Source: Malus domestica (lineage: Eukaryota > Streptophyta > Magnoliopsida > Rosales > Rosaceae). From it: a stretch of DNA of 64,000 nt. Position numbers and translations under genes: made by a program. Shown in pieces: positions 54,203 to 64,000 of the stretch. Location: contig NC_091661.1 in NCBI RefSeq assembly GCF_042453785.1, forward strand, positions 26,155,501 to 26,219,500, written 5' to 3'. The notes beneath the pieces were generated by a model. It ran no database searches. It was given only the letters and a program-made list of their open reading frames with translations, and had not been told where the DNA came from. Within the stretch, counting starts at the first letter, position 1. Each line of letters opens with the position of its first letter.

Positions 54203-57200
54203 TGTTAGACGCACAGTTAGAACTTGAAAGTGGGAACCAAGAAGTATGGGCTGTCAGTTTTATATATCAGTTTTCTATCTCCACATGTGGTCTTCGACAA
54301 GTCAGGCACGGGCAGCATGGAGATGATCATGGACTTGTTAATTTTATATTTGTCCTCAGCATGTGCAACATGGACTGCTTGTTAGTTTATAGGTCCTCAA
54401 ACACATGCACCACGTGCAACATATTCCTGATGTATTAAGTACGTAAATATAAATACATGCAGCCTCTCTTTGTAGAGGATGAATCACAGTGAAAACCTTG
54501 TGTAGAGTTATATCTTTCCTGTGTGTTTTGTTTTCCCTACAATCTACAATCCTAGATCTTTTATGGTATACAGAGCCTCTTAAGTCCAACGACAAACGAT
54601 CCATAATTTTTTTTTTCCAGCATGTCTTCCAACAACAACAACACCTTCCCTGATTCCCAGCAAACCCCACCACCTGCAACTGCTCTAATCAACATGTCTT
54701 CGTCCATGACTACCATTGTCAACATCAAGCTCGATAGGACTAACTATCCGTTATGGTTAGCCCAGATTCTTCCAATCCTTAAGAGCCGTGATCTTATGGG
54801 GTATGTGGATGGTTCCGTTGTCTGTCCATCCAAGTATCTCGCTGGAAGCACCATTGTCAATCCCGCCTACAACACTTGGATGCAGCAAGACCAAATGATC
54901 CTGAGTTGGATCAATGGCTCCCTTACAGCCTCTGTCCTTGCTACTGTGGCAAGCAAACGATCAGCTCGTGCAACATGGGAAGCACTGGAGCAAAGGTATG
55001 CTTCTTCTTCGCAGAATCGAATTCTTTTCCTGCGAAATGAACTACTCCAATGTAAGAAGGGTGATTTATCTATTGCTGACTTTCTTGATAAGATGAATGC
55101 CATTGCTGACAATTTGGCTCTAGTTGGTAAGCCTGTGGACGATGATGAACTCGTCCAAATCATTTTGAATAATCTAGGTTCCGCGTTCGAAATGACGGTT
55201 AATGCAGCACAGGCACGTGATACTCCGATCACGTACCCTACTCTTGAATCTCTTCTCCTGACTACAGAGAGGAGAATGGCTGAACAAATTGTTTCACTAG
55301 TTGAATCAGCCTCTGTGAATGCCTTTGTAGCTGCAAGAGGACGTGGTGGACGTTCTCGTGGTGGTGGACGAGCTGGCTTTCCGTCTAACCGTGGTAGTGT
55401 CAACCAACGAGGTTTTGGTCCTCGCAACAACAACAATAATTACCAACGTGTTCCTGCCAGTAATGGGGAACGTTGTGGAGGATGACGAATAACCTGCCAG
55501 ATTTGTGGAAAAGAAGGGCATCCTGCCCTTGACTGTTACCAGCGCATGAATGCTGCATACGAATGACGCATTCCAGCCCAGCGTCTCAGTGCAATGGCCT
55601 CCTCATCCATCCCCTTGAACCGTCAGAAAAATGGTTCGTGGTTAATTGATACAGGCGCTAATGCACATATCACACCTGATCTCCAGAATTTGGTTAATCC
55701 TAAAGCGTACAACGGTAATGAAAACATTGGTGGTGTAGGTAATGATACTGGACTCGTTATTGCTCACTCTGGTTCAAATCAAATTAATGCTAATTCTTGC
55801 TCATTTAACCTTAAGAATGTTTTACATTGTCCGTCAGCTTCTACCAATATTATCTCTGCCCATAGATTTACCCTAGATAACAAATGCTACATTCTAATTT
55901 TTCCATATTATTTTGTTGTTAAGGACCTCAAGACCAAGAGGACGATTTTCCAAGGGAGGTGTGAGAATGGGTTGTACCCATTTCCAAATGGCCGTGGAGT
56001 ATCCAATCATCCTTTTTCAGCCTTTGTAGGCATCCGTGTCTCTGCACAGAAGTGGCATTCTCGTCTAGGGCATCCTGCTTCTACAATCATAAAGTTTTTA
56101 ATTTTGAATAATCAAGTGCCAATTCATGGCACAAGTGATGTCAAGTTTTGTCAGTCTTGTCCGTTAGGCAAAAGTTCCAAGTTGCCTTTCAGTTCATCCG
56201 AGTCTATTTCCATGTTTCCCTTAGAACTTTTACATTCCGATGTTTGGTGCTCTCCAGTAATTTCAAATGAAGGTTTTCGTTATTATTTATTATTTGTGGA
56301 TGATTTTTCACGATACTCTTGGATTTTTCCCATGAAAAATAAATCAGAAGTGTTCGAGATTTTTGTTAAATTCAAAACAAAAGTTGAAAATATGTTTAAT
56401 TGTTCAATTAAAACTCTACAATGTGATGAAGGTGGAGAATACAAGAGTCATGCATTCAGTCAATTTCTTGCTTTACATGGAATTTCTCAAAGGTTTTCAT
56501 GTCCCAAACATCCTGAACAAAATGGTCTCGCTGAGAGAAAACATCGTCACATTGTTGAAACTGGTTTAGTCATGTTGTCTCATGCTCATGTTCCTTCCAA
56601 ATTTTGGTTTGATGCCTTTTTAACGGCAACATATCTAATTAATCGACTCCCTACTCGTGTATTGTATAATACTTCACCCTATGAAAAATTGTTTCACAAA
56701 AAGCCTAAATATGAGTCATTCAAAGTGTTTGGGAGTCGTTGTTTTCCTTGGTTGAGACCGTATACTAAAAATAAACTTGAGTCCAAATCAAAGTCTTGTG
56801 TATTTTTAGGGTATTCGCTGGATCATCAAGGATATACATGTTTGGATTTATCCACGAGACGAGTTTATTTGTCTCGCCATGTCCTATTCGATGAGGACTC
56901 TTTTCCTTTCCAGGAACTCACACCTTCAGTGGAATGCGTTGATAACGGTACTGTATCTTGCCATGATTTATTTTTTAATTATCCAAATGCTTTCCCTCAA
57001 GTCGTGTCTCCCCCCACTACTCCACCTCCACCTGCGTCAGCATCTGTGTTACACCCACAAATTAATCCTAACCAATCTCCATTGCTGCTACCACTTATTA
57101 GCCAACCTATAATACCTCCACCATCTCCAAATCATCTCAACGTGTCTCCCCAAAATCCTAGACAACCTACATCAGCCATAGGACCCTCAAATGAGCAAGA

Positions 57201-59250
57201 AATAGTTTCGTGTGTCCCAAATAATGAACCAGTGAGTGAGTCCGTGCAAGAATCACAGCAACATCATCCAATGACTACTCGTTCCCAAACTGGTGTTCGT
57301 AAACCAAACCCTAAATATGCATTGCATGTTGTTACTACTGACAACCTTGTTGAACCCACTTGTTTTAGTCAGGCTGTAAAACATCAGGAGTGGAGAGATG
57401 CAATGGTAAAAGAGTTCAATGCCCTGCAACGGTGTGGGACATGGAGTTTGGTGCCCTATCATTCTCAGATGAACTTGCTTCCTAACAAATGGGTGTATAA
57501 AATAAAACGGTGTGCATATGGTTCCATAGAACGTCATAAGGCAAGGTTAGTAGCCAATGGCTTCCATCAAAAACAAGGGATTGACTACACTGAGATCTTT
57601 AGCCCAGTGGTTAAACATAGTACTATTCGGATGGTTCTTAGTCTTGCAGTATCGAATAAATGGCATGTTCGTCAACTGGACGTCCAGAACGCCTTTTTAC
57701 ATGGCTATCTAGCAGAAGAGGTGTATATGAGACAGCCCGCAGGGTTTGTCGATCAGCAATGCCCAACTCATGTTTGTAAACTGCAGAGAAGTTTGTATGG
57801 TTTGAAACAAGCACCTCGTGCTTGGTTTCAAAGGTTTTCCGAATTTTTACTTCAGTTGGGTTTTCAAGCTTCAAAGTGTGACTATTCATTATTTGTGTTC
57901 AAAAATCGTGGGGTTTATTTGATTCTTTTGATCTACGTCGATGATATTTTGCTGACAGGGAATAGTCCAGTTCAAATGAATCATTTAATCCAGAAGCTTG
58001 GTACGTTGTTTTCGATGAAGGATTTGGGGCCTCTTCATTACTTTCTTGGTGTTGAAGTAACATATTTCAACAACAATATGCATATGGATCAGTCCAAGTA
58101 TGCTCTTGATCTCTTGAAACGCACCAAATTCATGGATGCTAAACCTATCTCTACCCCAGTTCCCTGTGGACAAAAGTTGAGTGCTTGGGATGGTGAGACG
58201 CACAGTGATCCTCAAACTTACAGAAGTGTTGTTGGTGCCTTGCAATACTTGACAATAACAAGGCCAGATTTGTCTTATGCTGTTAACCAGGTGTGTCAAT
58301 TTATGCATTCCCCAAAAACTACTCATTGGCTGGCTGTAAAACGGATTCTACGTTATGTGAAGGCAACGTATGATCATGGCCTGGTATATAAACCAGGAGG
58401 AATGCAACTCAGTGCTTTCTCAGACGCGGATTATGCCGGTGATCCGGACACGAGACATTCTACTGGTGGGTTTTGTATTTACTTGGGTTCGAACTTAGTT
58501 TCATGGAGTTCAAAGAAGCAGAAGACAATGTCTCGTTCTAGCACTGAGGCCGAATACAGACAACTTGCGTACACTGCTGCTGAAATATCTTGGTTGCGTT
58601 CGTTGTTCAGGGACTTGCAACTTAATCTTGCTTGTCCTACGATTTGGTGTGATAATATTTCCTCAATTTCCCTGGCGTCTAATCCAGTTTTTCACTCACG
58701 CACCAAGCACTTGGAAGTTGATTATCATTATGTGAGAGAAAAGGTAGTTCGTGGAGAGGTGCTAGTGAATTTCATATGTTCCCAAGATCAAGTTGCAGAC
58801 CTATGTACAAAAGGTTTGTCTTCTGCACGCTTCAAAATGCTGGTGTCCAAGCTTCCAGTCGTTTCTCGTTCTGTTAGCTTGCGGGGGGATGTTAGACGCA
58901 CAGTTAGAACTTGAAAGTGGGAACCAAGAAGTATGGGCTGTCAGTTTTATATATCAGTTTTCTATCTCCACATGTGGTCTTCGACAAGTCAGGCACGGAC
59001 AGCATGGAGATGATCATGGACTTGTTAATTTTATATTTGTCCTCAGCATGTGCAGCATGGACTGCTTGTTAGTTTATAGGTCCTCAAACACATGTACCAC
59101 GTGCAACATATTCCTGATGTATTAAGTACGTAAATATAAATACATGCAGCCTCTCTTTGTAGAGGATGAATCACAGTGAAAACCTTGTGTAGAGTTATAT
59201 CTTTCCTGTGTGTTTTGTTTTCCCTACAATCTACAATCCTAGATCTTTTA
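54203..59250 (+). mobile_element. Full-length Ty1/copia retrotransposon in the last BMF3 exon (TSD AGTGG)
   Basis: Two 361-bp LTRs (54203-54563 and 58890-59250) are flanked by the exact duplication AGTGG (54198-54202 and 59251-59255). The LTRs differ by three transitions by eye (under 1%), so insertion is recent. They begin TGTTAGACGC but end CTTTTA, not the usual CA. The primer site right after the left LTR reads TGGTATACAGAGCC, the initiator-tRNA-Met type with one extra A. A polypurine tract GCGGGGGGA precedes the right LTR. It lies in the same direction as the host gene and carries gag-pol (54622-58914). Confidence 0.95.
54622..58914 (+). pseudogene. Copia gag-pol, one frame interrupted by two TGA codons
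   Basis: The frame is open from 54622 to 55485 (gag, 287 codons, with a copia-type gag domain and a Gly/Arg-rich tail) and from 55594 to 58914 (pol, 1106 codons). Between them, in the same frame, TGA codons at 55483-55485 and 55564-55566 flank the zinc knuckle CQICGKEGHPALDC. Pol domains in copia order are: protease DTGANAHIT; integrase zinc motif (WHSRLGHP, FCQSCPLGK) and catalytic residues (LHSDVWC, LQCDEGGEY, HPEQNGLAERKHRH); reverse transcriptase with LLIYVDDILLTG; and RNase H with SDADYAGDPDTRHSTGG and STEAEYRQLA. The frame ends inside the right LTR. Apart from the two TGA codons it looks intact. Confidence 0.93.
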
Positions 59251-59906
59251 AGTGGATGCCAGGTATTTGTTGATGACGACTTGGATAATGGAGGGAAATC
59301 AGAAAATAATAAGGAAGATGAGTAGAACTGCTACCCAACAGTCTCACCAAGAACCTTTAAACATTTTCATTGATGATGATAACGATAGCCCTGATCAGAG
59401 TGGCGTCCAAAATCCAACAGATGATTCTACCTCACCAGCTTCACATAGAAATGTGTTTGTGTTTCCAAAACCGAAGGATCTTCCAGGTGAAAGTTCCAGT
59501 GATTTGGACGTTGGAGGCTCATCTCGACCGAGGTTCAGGGAGGATACAATGGTTTGTAGGTTTGTTGGGGCCACCATTTCGGATGAGCCAGAGGAGGTCG
59601 AAAATGCTTGCCACCATGGTTTAGTCGACCCGACAATAAACTTAAAAGAGGCCATGGATGATATCAATAACATGTTCGGGAAGCCTATGGATTTTGTAAG
59701 AAAGAGGAGAGTGAAGAAGCAGGACAGAGGAATTGATAGGAAAGAAGATTTTGGTGGGTTTTCTATACTTCCTGATGATAACTTGGACCAAAATGCTAGA
59801 TTTGTCGGGAGGATCAAGAGGTTCGGATTTGTTCGAGGCCACTGTAACAACAAAGGAGGCCATGGATGAGATCAATAAGATGTTTGGAATGCCCCTGGAC
59901 TTCTAG

Positions 59907-60405
59907 GAACAATTGCAATGGCGGGGTGTGTGTGTGCGCGCTGCAGTTTTCTCGGATTTGTTGTGGAATGTAATGAGTTGTGTTCTTTCCCCATTCATCC
60001 CTTGTACTTGAAGTTTCCAATTTTAGTTTGAGCTGAATTGTGCCTACAATCTCATAAACTTTGTCCCCTATTTTCTACATAATCCAAAGAACAAGAACTT
60101 TCGGGCATCTAGGGAACCTGAGATGATAGGATCCTAAGGCAATCACGCACTGTCATGTTTTTTAATCATCTCGCATCCCAAGTGCATGAGAAATTAGCCA
60201 GTTTCTCTTCGAAAGAACGGATAAAACAAATAAATGAAACATGTCATTTCATCACTTTGCAGTACAAAACCAGTTTATGCAAGAAACAATACAACTTCTG
60301 AGACACAATAACATTTGGAACACAAAAATCAAACAATGGAAAAAAAGAAGTAACAAAGGTTAACTTAAGGAGGAAAATTAATCAGCGAAAACCCGGTGTT
60401 CTGAA
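59907..60405. other. Convergent 3' regions of BMF3-like and Ole e 1 genes
   Basis: No gene; it includes 3' untranslated sequence of both neighbours. Confidence 0.6.
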
Positions 60406-60936
60406 TCAAGAGTGAGTAGTAGGGCAGTTAGAAGGACGGAAAGCCAGGGGCCCTGCAGCATAAACAACAGCCTCATAGTTCCTCCCCCACAACCTCTTGT
60501 CCTCGTAACGAAGCGGGGCGCCATAGAGCCCGTAATTCACATTGCTGAGCTCACTGCACTTTTCCAGAGGAGAAGAAACAAGCTTCACTTTGCATCCATG
60601 AAGAGGATGGTCCAAAAGATGTTGTCCAATTTTGAAGCCATCAAGCTGTGCATAGAAGTAGCCCTTGACGTCCGTCACGAAAGACTTGTAGAAGCTCACC
60701 TGGCCCTTGTGGTCCTTGCAGATGACGCTGATTTTTGCCGACGGAATGGGCTCAGCCTCGGTCAAGGACCATGTTCCGTAGTGGTCACAGCTCTGGCAAT
60801 ACACCACGCCTTCCACCACCACATGGTCCGGTTGCTCGGGGGTTTTCAGGGAGTAGTCGGTGGCGGTTGCGGATGGGAAGGAGAGGGAGATGAGGAGGAG
60901 GGAGGAGATGAAGATTAGAAGACTCCTGCTTGCCAT
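60406..60936 (-). CDS. Pollen Ole e 1 allergen/extensin-family secreted protein
   Basis: A 176-residue protein in one exon. Residues 1-25 form a signal peptide (MASRSLLIFISSLLLISLSF, then PSATA). The Ole e 1 domain follows: VEGVVYCQSCDHYGTWSL, ISVICKDHKG, DVKGYFYAQLDG and GCKVKL, with conserved Cys pairs. It lacks the Pro-rich extensin region. Such proteins are extracellular, linked to pollen, root hairs or cell walls; the molecular role is unclear. It resembles At5g05500 (MOP10) from memory. Intact. It lies beyond the BMF3-like gene, as At5g05500 lies beside At5g05510. Confidence 0.9.
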   Translation of the reverse strand: MASRSLLIFISSLLLISLSFPSATATDYSLKTPEQPDHVVVEGVVYCQSCDHYGTWSLTEAEPIPSAKISVICKDHKGQVSFYKSFVTDVKGYFYAQLDGFKIGQHLLDHPLHGCKVKLVSSPLEKCSELSNVNYGLYGAPLRYEDKRLWGRNYEAVVYAAGPLAFRPSNCPTTHS

Positions 60937-61028
60937 TTCTTGGGGGTTAGGGAAAGGATTGCAGGAGCTTGTTTTGAAAGTGCTTAGCAGAAAAGCTGGG
61001 TTGAGGGAAGAGTGATTGGATGGGGTGG

Positions 61029-61036
61029 TATTTATA
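61029..61036 (-). promoter_or_regulatory. Probable TATA box of the Ole e 1-family gene
   Basis: TATAAATA on the minus strand about 95 bp before the ATG, in a good plant TATA context. Confidence 0.65.
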
Positions 61037-61699
61037 AGGTTAGTGGATTGTTTGGCGACACAGTCTAACGTTGTCGGACGTGGGAGCTACTAAGTTGCAT
61101 GTCAACTACCACTACGCGAAGGCCACTGGCATATGCCTAATCAAAATCTTCCCAGTATCTCTATGCTTGCTTATATTTATTGACATTGAACTTGGCTGCG
61201 ATGTAAGAGGGTGGACACATTCCCGTACTTAACTGACCTAACTCACATCAATGAGTTATATTTTTTTATTAAAATTTTAATACTAACTATGTTTGCATAT
61301 TATATCGACAAATTTGCAAAGCATCCTAGTTGAAAAGTCAAAACAATTTTGGCTAATTTGATTTCTTATTTATGATCGTGGAATACGACACCTTTTGGTT
61401 CGATTCTTGGCATTAGCTAACAGCACGATGATGGCTAGGAAATGTTGAAATACTTCTGTGAGTCTTCATGACCCTTGAAAGAATGAGTTACTATAACGAA
61501 ACCACCAACTGGTCTCCTTTTTTTCAAAATAGACATCTTTAATCTAATTTCTTTTAAGATTCCTAAAATGTTAAGTCTTTCTTTTTTCACACTCGCGAGT
61601 CTTCGAATGTTGAGAGAATGAATTTCACGTTGGAAAATTAAAAATCTTGCTTGCATCATGTTTGAGACCTTCAATCCAATCCACTCAACCAATTGAGGG

Positions 61700-61733
<34 letters not shown>

Positions 61734-62017
61734 AGAAAGTTGCTCTTCTCTCTCATTGAAGTTCATCCTACATGAATGAACCAACAAACTGATTGCCAGG
61801 TTGATTTACTGTTGTGTTTTACTTTTACAGTTTTACTCTGCTGAACAAAAGGATTATGTTTTCCACCCTATCTCAGGTTATATACAAGTAGAATTCTATC
61901 CCCCTGCTGTAAATACAAGCGGTATTAACTTAAGGTAAACATTTTTTTGTGCCTTGCCACCCACGGAAGATGAAGACTTGCACATGGTTCGTAGTGACAA
62001 ATCTTGGCATTCATCTT
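61037..62017. other. Intergenic region with a poly-C/poly-A tract
   Basis: No gene is recognised. About 20 consecutive C (61704-61723) are followed by about 11 A. The part near 62017 should be the pseudokinase 3' untranslated region. Confidence 0.6.
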
Positions 62018-63919
62018 CTAGCTTCCATCATGAGACATAACTTCAAGCTCCGCCCACCAAAGAGGTGAGAGTTTTGGTGATGCCCCGTCGGGTGTAACTC
62101 CGGTAATTTCTCTTAGTCTTGCAGTGACTTCTCTCATTGGAGGTCTTTGTTTTGGATCAGGGCGGGCACAAGATCTTATAACTTCCCCGATTTGCTCCAG
62201 TTGCTCTTCGTGGAAAGACTCTAGAGTCGGATCAACCATTTCTCTGAGGGGCTGATCGCCTCTCAAGTAATCCGCACCCCAGTCTTCAAGTGAGACATTA
62301 TCCACTGCATAAGGGAGTCTGCCTGTTACCATTTCGAACAATATGACACCAAAGCTGTAGACATTGCTTTCTCTGTTTGCCGATGGTATGGTAAAAAGTT
62401 CTATGCTGGATGATTCTTTTTCAGCTTCAGCTATCTCGTTCGAGAAGCTAAATTCTGAGACTTTTGGTGCATAATCCTCTGTTAGCTGGATGGATCCTGA
62501 ATTCAAGTTGTTGTGAGCTATAGGCGGGTTCAGCTGGTGCATGTACTCGAGGCAGTAGGCCATGCCCATTGCGATTCTCAGTCGCATTCCCCAGTCCAAG
62601 TGCTCAGCTTCTTTTACTGCAGTTTTCACTAGCATTAGATATCTCATGCATAATTAGCACAAACACATACATTTGAGAGAATGTAGCTCTATACTCACTG
62701 TGTAAATGCTCAAAAAGTGTCCCATTTGGAGCGTATTCAAAAACCATCATTCTGGTGAAAGGTTCCCCTTCCTCACAGTACCCGATAAGGCTGACAAAGT
62801 TCTTGTGGCTCAGTTTCGATAATTTTTCGATCTGAAACCATAACCATTGGAACATTAGGCCCTGCCAGAACAGATTAAGCAAGCATATAAATATACAACT
62901 TTTGTTTGTTTCATACCTTCTTCCTAAACTGCAACTCTAAATTGGTGGTCCAACAGTAATTGGCAGACGGCTCTACAAGGGAAGCCACGGCAATTTCAAC
63001 ACCACTAGACAATGTTCCTTTGTACACTGTACCAATCGGTGAAGAACCTATTACATTACTGAAATCTTCACAAGCCGCTTCAAGCTCTGATCTCTTAAGA
63101 TTTGGTACACCTGCAATCAAAATTCCCTATCATGATTAATCCAGAGAGATACAAAACTTGCAGCACGCACAATGTATCTAACTGATGGCAGAGATCATCT
63201 TTTTCTATTATCAAATAAGCCTTACCAGTTACAAACGCTTTCTGTAGCTGTCCGCTTAACCCTGTGGCCCAAGGCTTGACAGTAGCTACCTTGTTGGTCT
63301 TGTAGAGATACAAACAGATGAATGAAATTATAACAAAACAAGCACCACCACCTATGCCTCCAATTAATATTGCGGCTTTATGCTTCGTTATGAAACTTTC
63401 ACTTTTGGAAGGGGCAGGCACCGGAGCAGAAAGTGAAGGTGGAGAAGCAGATGGGGTAGGTGCGGAAGGATTTGGTACTGAGACTAAACGAGAACGTTTT
63501 GCAACTTTTGGCGATAGTGGTGCGTTGGATTTCGGTGGTTTGAAGCTAGGACTATTTAAAGAAACTTGTGGTGGTAATTCATCAGTTGGAGAAGAGGGTT
63601 TTGCCACTCGCAGCATTCTCCCATGAACAAAGTGTTCAGAATGAGCGAGGTTCCTAGCAAAGAAAACAAGACTAAAGTAAGAGGCATATAATTGGCACTA
63701 GAATATGCACGACAGAAGGTAATAAGACTCATTTTCCTAGATCATTAGTCCTGCGAAGCCTCAATTGTAATCACATACCATGAATTAGATCTTTCATTGC
63801 AAGATGCTTCTCTGCCCGCACCAGAAAGCTGATTCTCATCAACTTGAAATTCAGAAAGCAACCCCAGATTGTAAATTTCAGGAGATAAGGTGCCAAGAAG
63901 CCGGTTGTTGTCAAGTAGG
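62018..63919 (-). CDS. LRR receptor-like pseudokinase (At3g56050/At2g40270 type), partial
   Basis: Five 3' exons are visible: 63779-63919, 63226-63653, 62917-63110, 62699-62831, 62018-62616. The 5' exons (signal peptide and most LRRs) lie beyond the right edge. The first visible exon has LRR sequence (LLDNNRLLGTLSPEIYNLGL). The next has a Pro/Ser-rich stalk and a membrane helix (AAILIGGIGGGACFVIISFI). The kinase domain starts near DFSNVIGSSPIGTVYKG. It lacks key catalytic residues: the VAIK lysine region reads EIAVASLV, the HRD loop AHNNLNS, and the DFG region VSEFSFS. It is therefore a likely pseudokinase that acts by binding partners at the plasma membrane. The C-lobe is otherwise complete (NVYSFGVILFEMVTGRLPY, RPPMREV). 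The open frame through all five exons suggests a working gene. Confidence 0.88.
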
Positions 63920-64000
63920 CTGCAATGTGAGCAGAAAACTGAGTTACTATACATACGTCGGAAAAAATGATCAAGAAAATAACTCAATTGTTTGACAGAT

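Larger units (their letters stand above)
52019..59906 (+). pseudogene. BMF3: BMF3-like Mad3/BUB1 spindle-checkpoint gene broken by a Copia insertion and two frameshifts
   Basis: Exons 52019-52101, 52187-52331, 52490-52647, 53631-53715 and 53808-59906 (the last split by a transposon at 54203-59255). Exons 1-4 give 157 residues with a Mad3/BUB1 homology region 1: DPLLPWLRGI, FLQKCAQTFE, RYRKDLRYIRVWLKLMDF, HSLFYRAYALYYEKNKKFEE and AEKMYHLGVQN. This TPR-like fold binds kinetochore partners in the spindle checkpoint. The last exon encodes two copies of ACHHGLVDPTIN-KEAM and a partial third (TTKEAMDEINKMFG), then a stop after PLDF. The Copia element splits codon GGA. Beyond it, one extra base yields TAG at 59323-59325, and another near 59801-59805 shifts the frame again. 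There is no kinase domain, as expected of At5g05510 (BMF3) from memory. The insert alone would truncate the protein after about 290 residues. Confidence 0.85.

Noticed and set aside
54867-55436. 189-codon minus-strand frame
   Set aside because: Antisense shadow of the Copia gag coding region.
60412-60918. 168-codon plus-strand frame
   Set aside because: Antisense shadow of the Ole e 1-family gene, which has a signal peptide and family motifs.

Overview
The window is nuclear DNA of a flowering plant. Its genes have GT-AG introns, AT-rich introns and intergenic DNA, telo-boxes (AAACCCTAA) near start codons, plant-only families (LBD, trihelix, G2-like, PUB-ARM, PPR) and many plant transposons. 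The repeat types (a Cassandra TRIM with 5S-rRNA-like LTRs, MULE, hAT and Harbinger remnants) and the protein sequences suggest a woody Rosaceae, probably Malus or Pyrus. That taxon is inferred from memory of such sequences, not from a search.

Layout. 1-757: 3' end of a non-autonomous LTR retrotransposon. 1327-4045: dead PIF/Harbinger transposon and a MITE. 4484-5217: hAT element. 6812-7810 (+): mitochondrial-type PPR protein. 8114-8568: MULE-type MITE. 9000-9743 (+): trihelix factor. 10229-10759 (-): LBD protein. 10.8-17.7 kb: gene-free, with an hAT element, MITEs and the Cassandra TRIM. 17727-19799 (+): intronless U-box/ARM E3 ligase. 20332-25936 (-): 17-exon UGP3-like gene with four disabling lesions. 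26329-27683: Pack-MULE carrying a piece of N-acetylglutamate kinase. 28416-30131 (+): GDSL esterase/lipase. 31336-33093 (-): G2-like factor with an EAR motif. 33986-36186: 2.2-kb solo LTR. 37098-41368: complete non-autonomous LTR element with fragments of at least three host genes. 42.6-46.7 kb: LINE tail, solo LTR, and a partial SAM50 pseudogene split by a MITE. 48083-51441 (-): SAM50. 52019-59906 (+): BMF3-like spindle checkpoint gene with a solo LTR in an intron and a young 5-kb Copia element in its last exon. 60406-60936 (-): Ole e 1-family secreted protein. 62018 to the right edge (-): LRR receptor-like pseudokinase, 5' end outside the window.

The genes do not form a pathway. From memory of Arabidopsis, two sets of neighbours are interleaved here. 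One is PPR, UGP3, GDSL, G2-like and pseudokinase, like At2g40240-40270 and At3g56030-56050. The other is trihelix, LBD21, SAM50, BMF3 and Ole e 1, like At5g05500-05550 and At3g11070-11100. This would fit an ancestral gene order that was thinned after the Brassicaceae genome duplications.

The most notable content is transposons reshaping genes. Two unrelated element types have captured host gene fragments, eleven insertions have readable exact target-site duplications, and two otherwise well-structured genes (UGP3-like, BMF3-like) look broken. Coordinates read by eye from the sequence may be off by a base or two.
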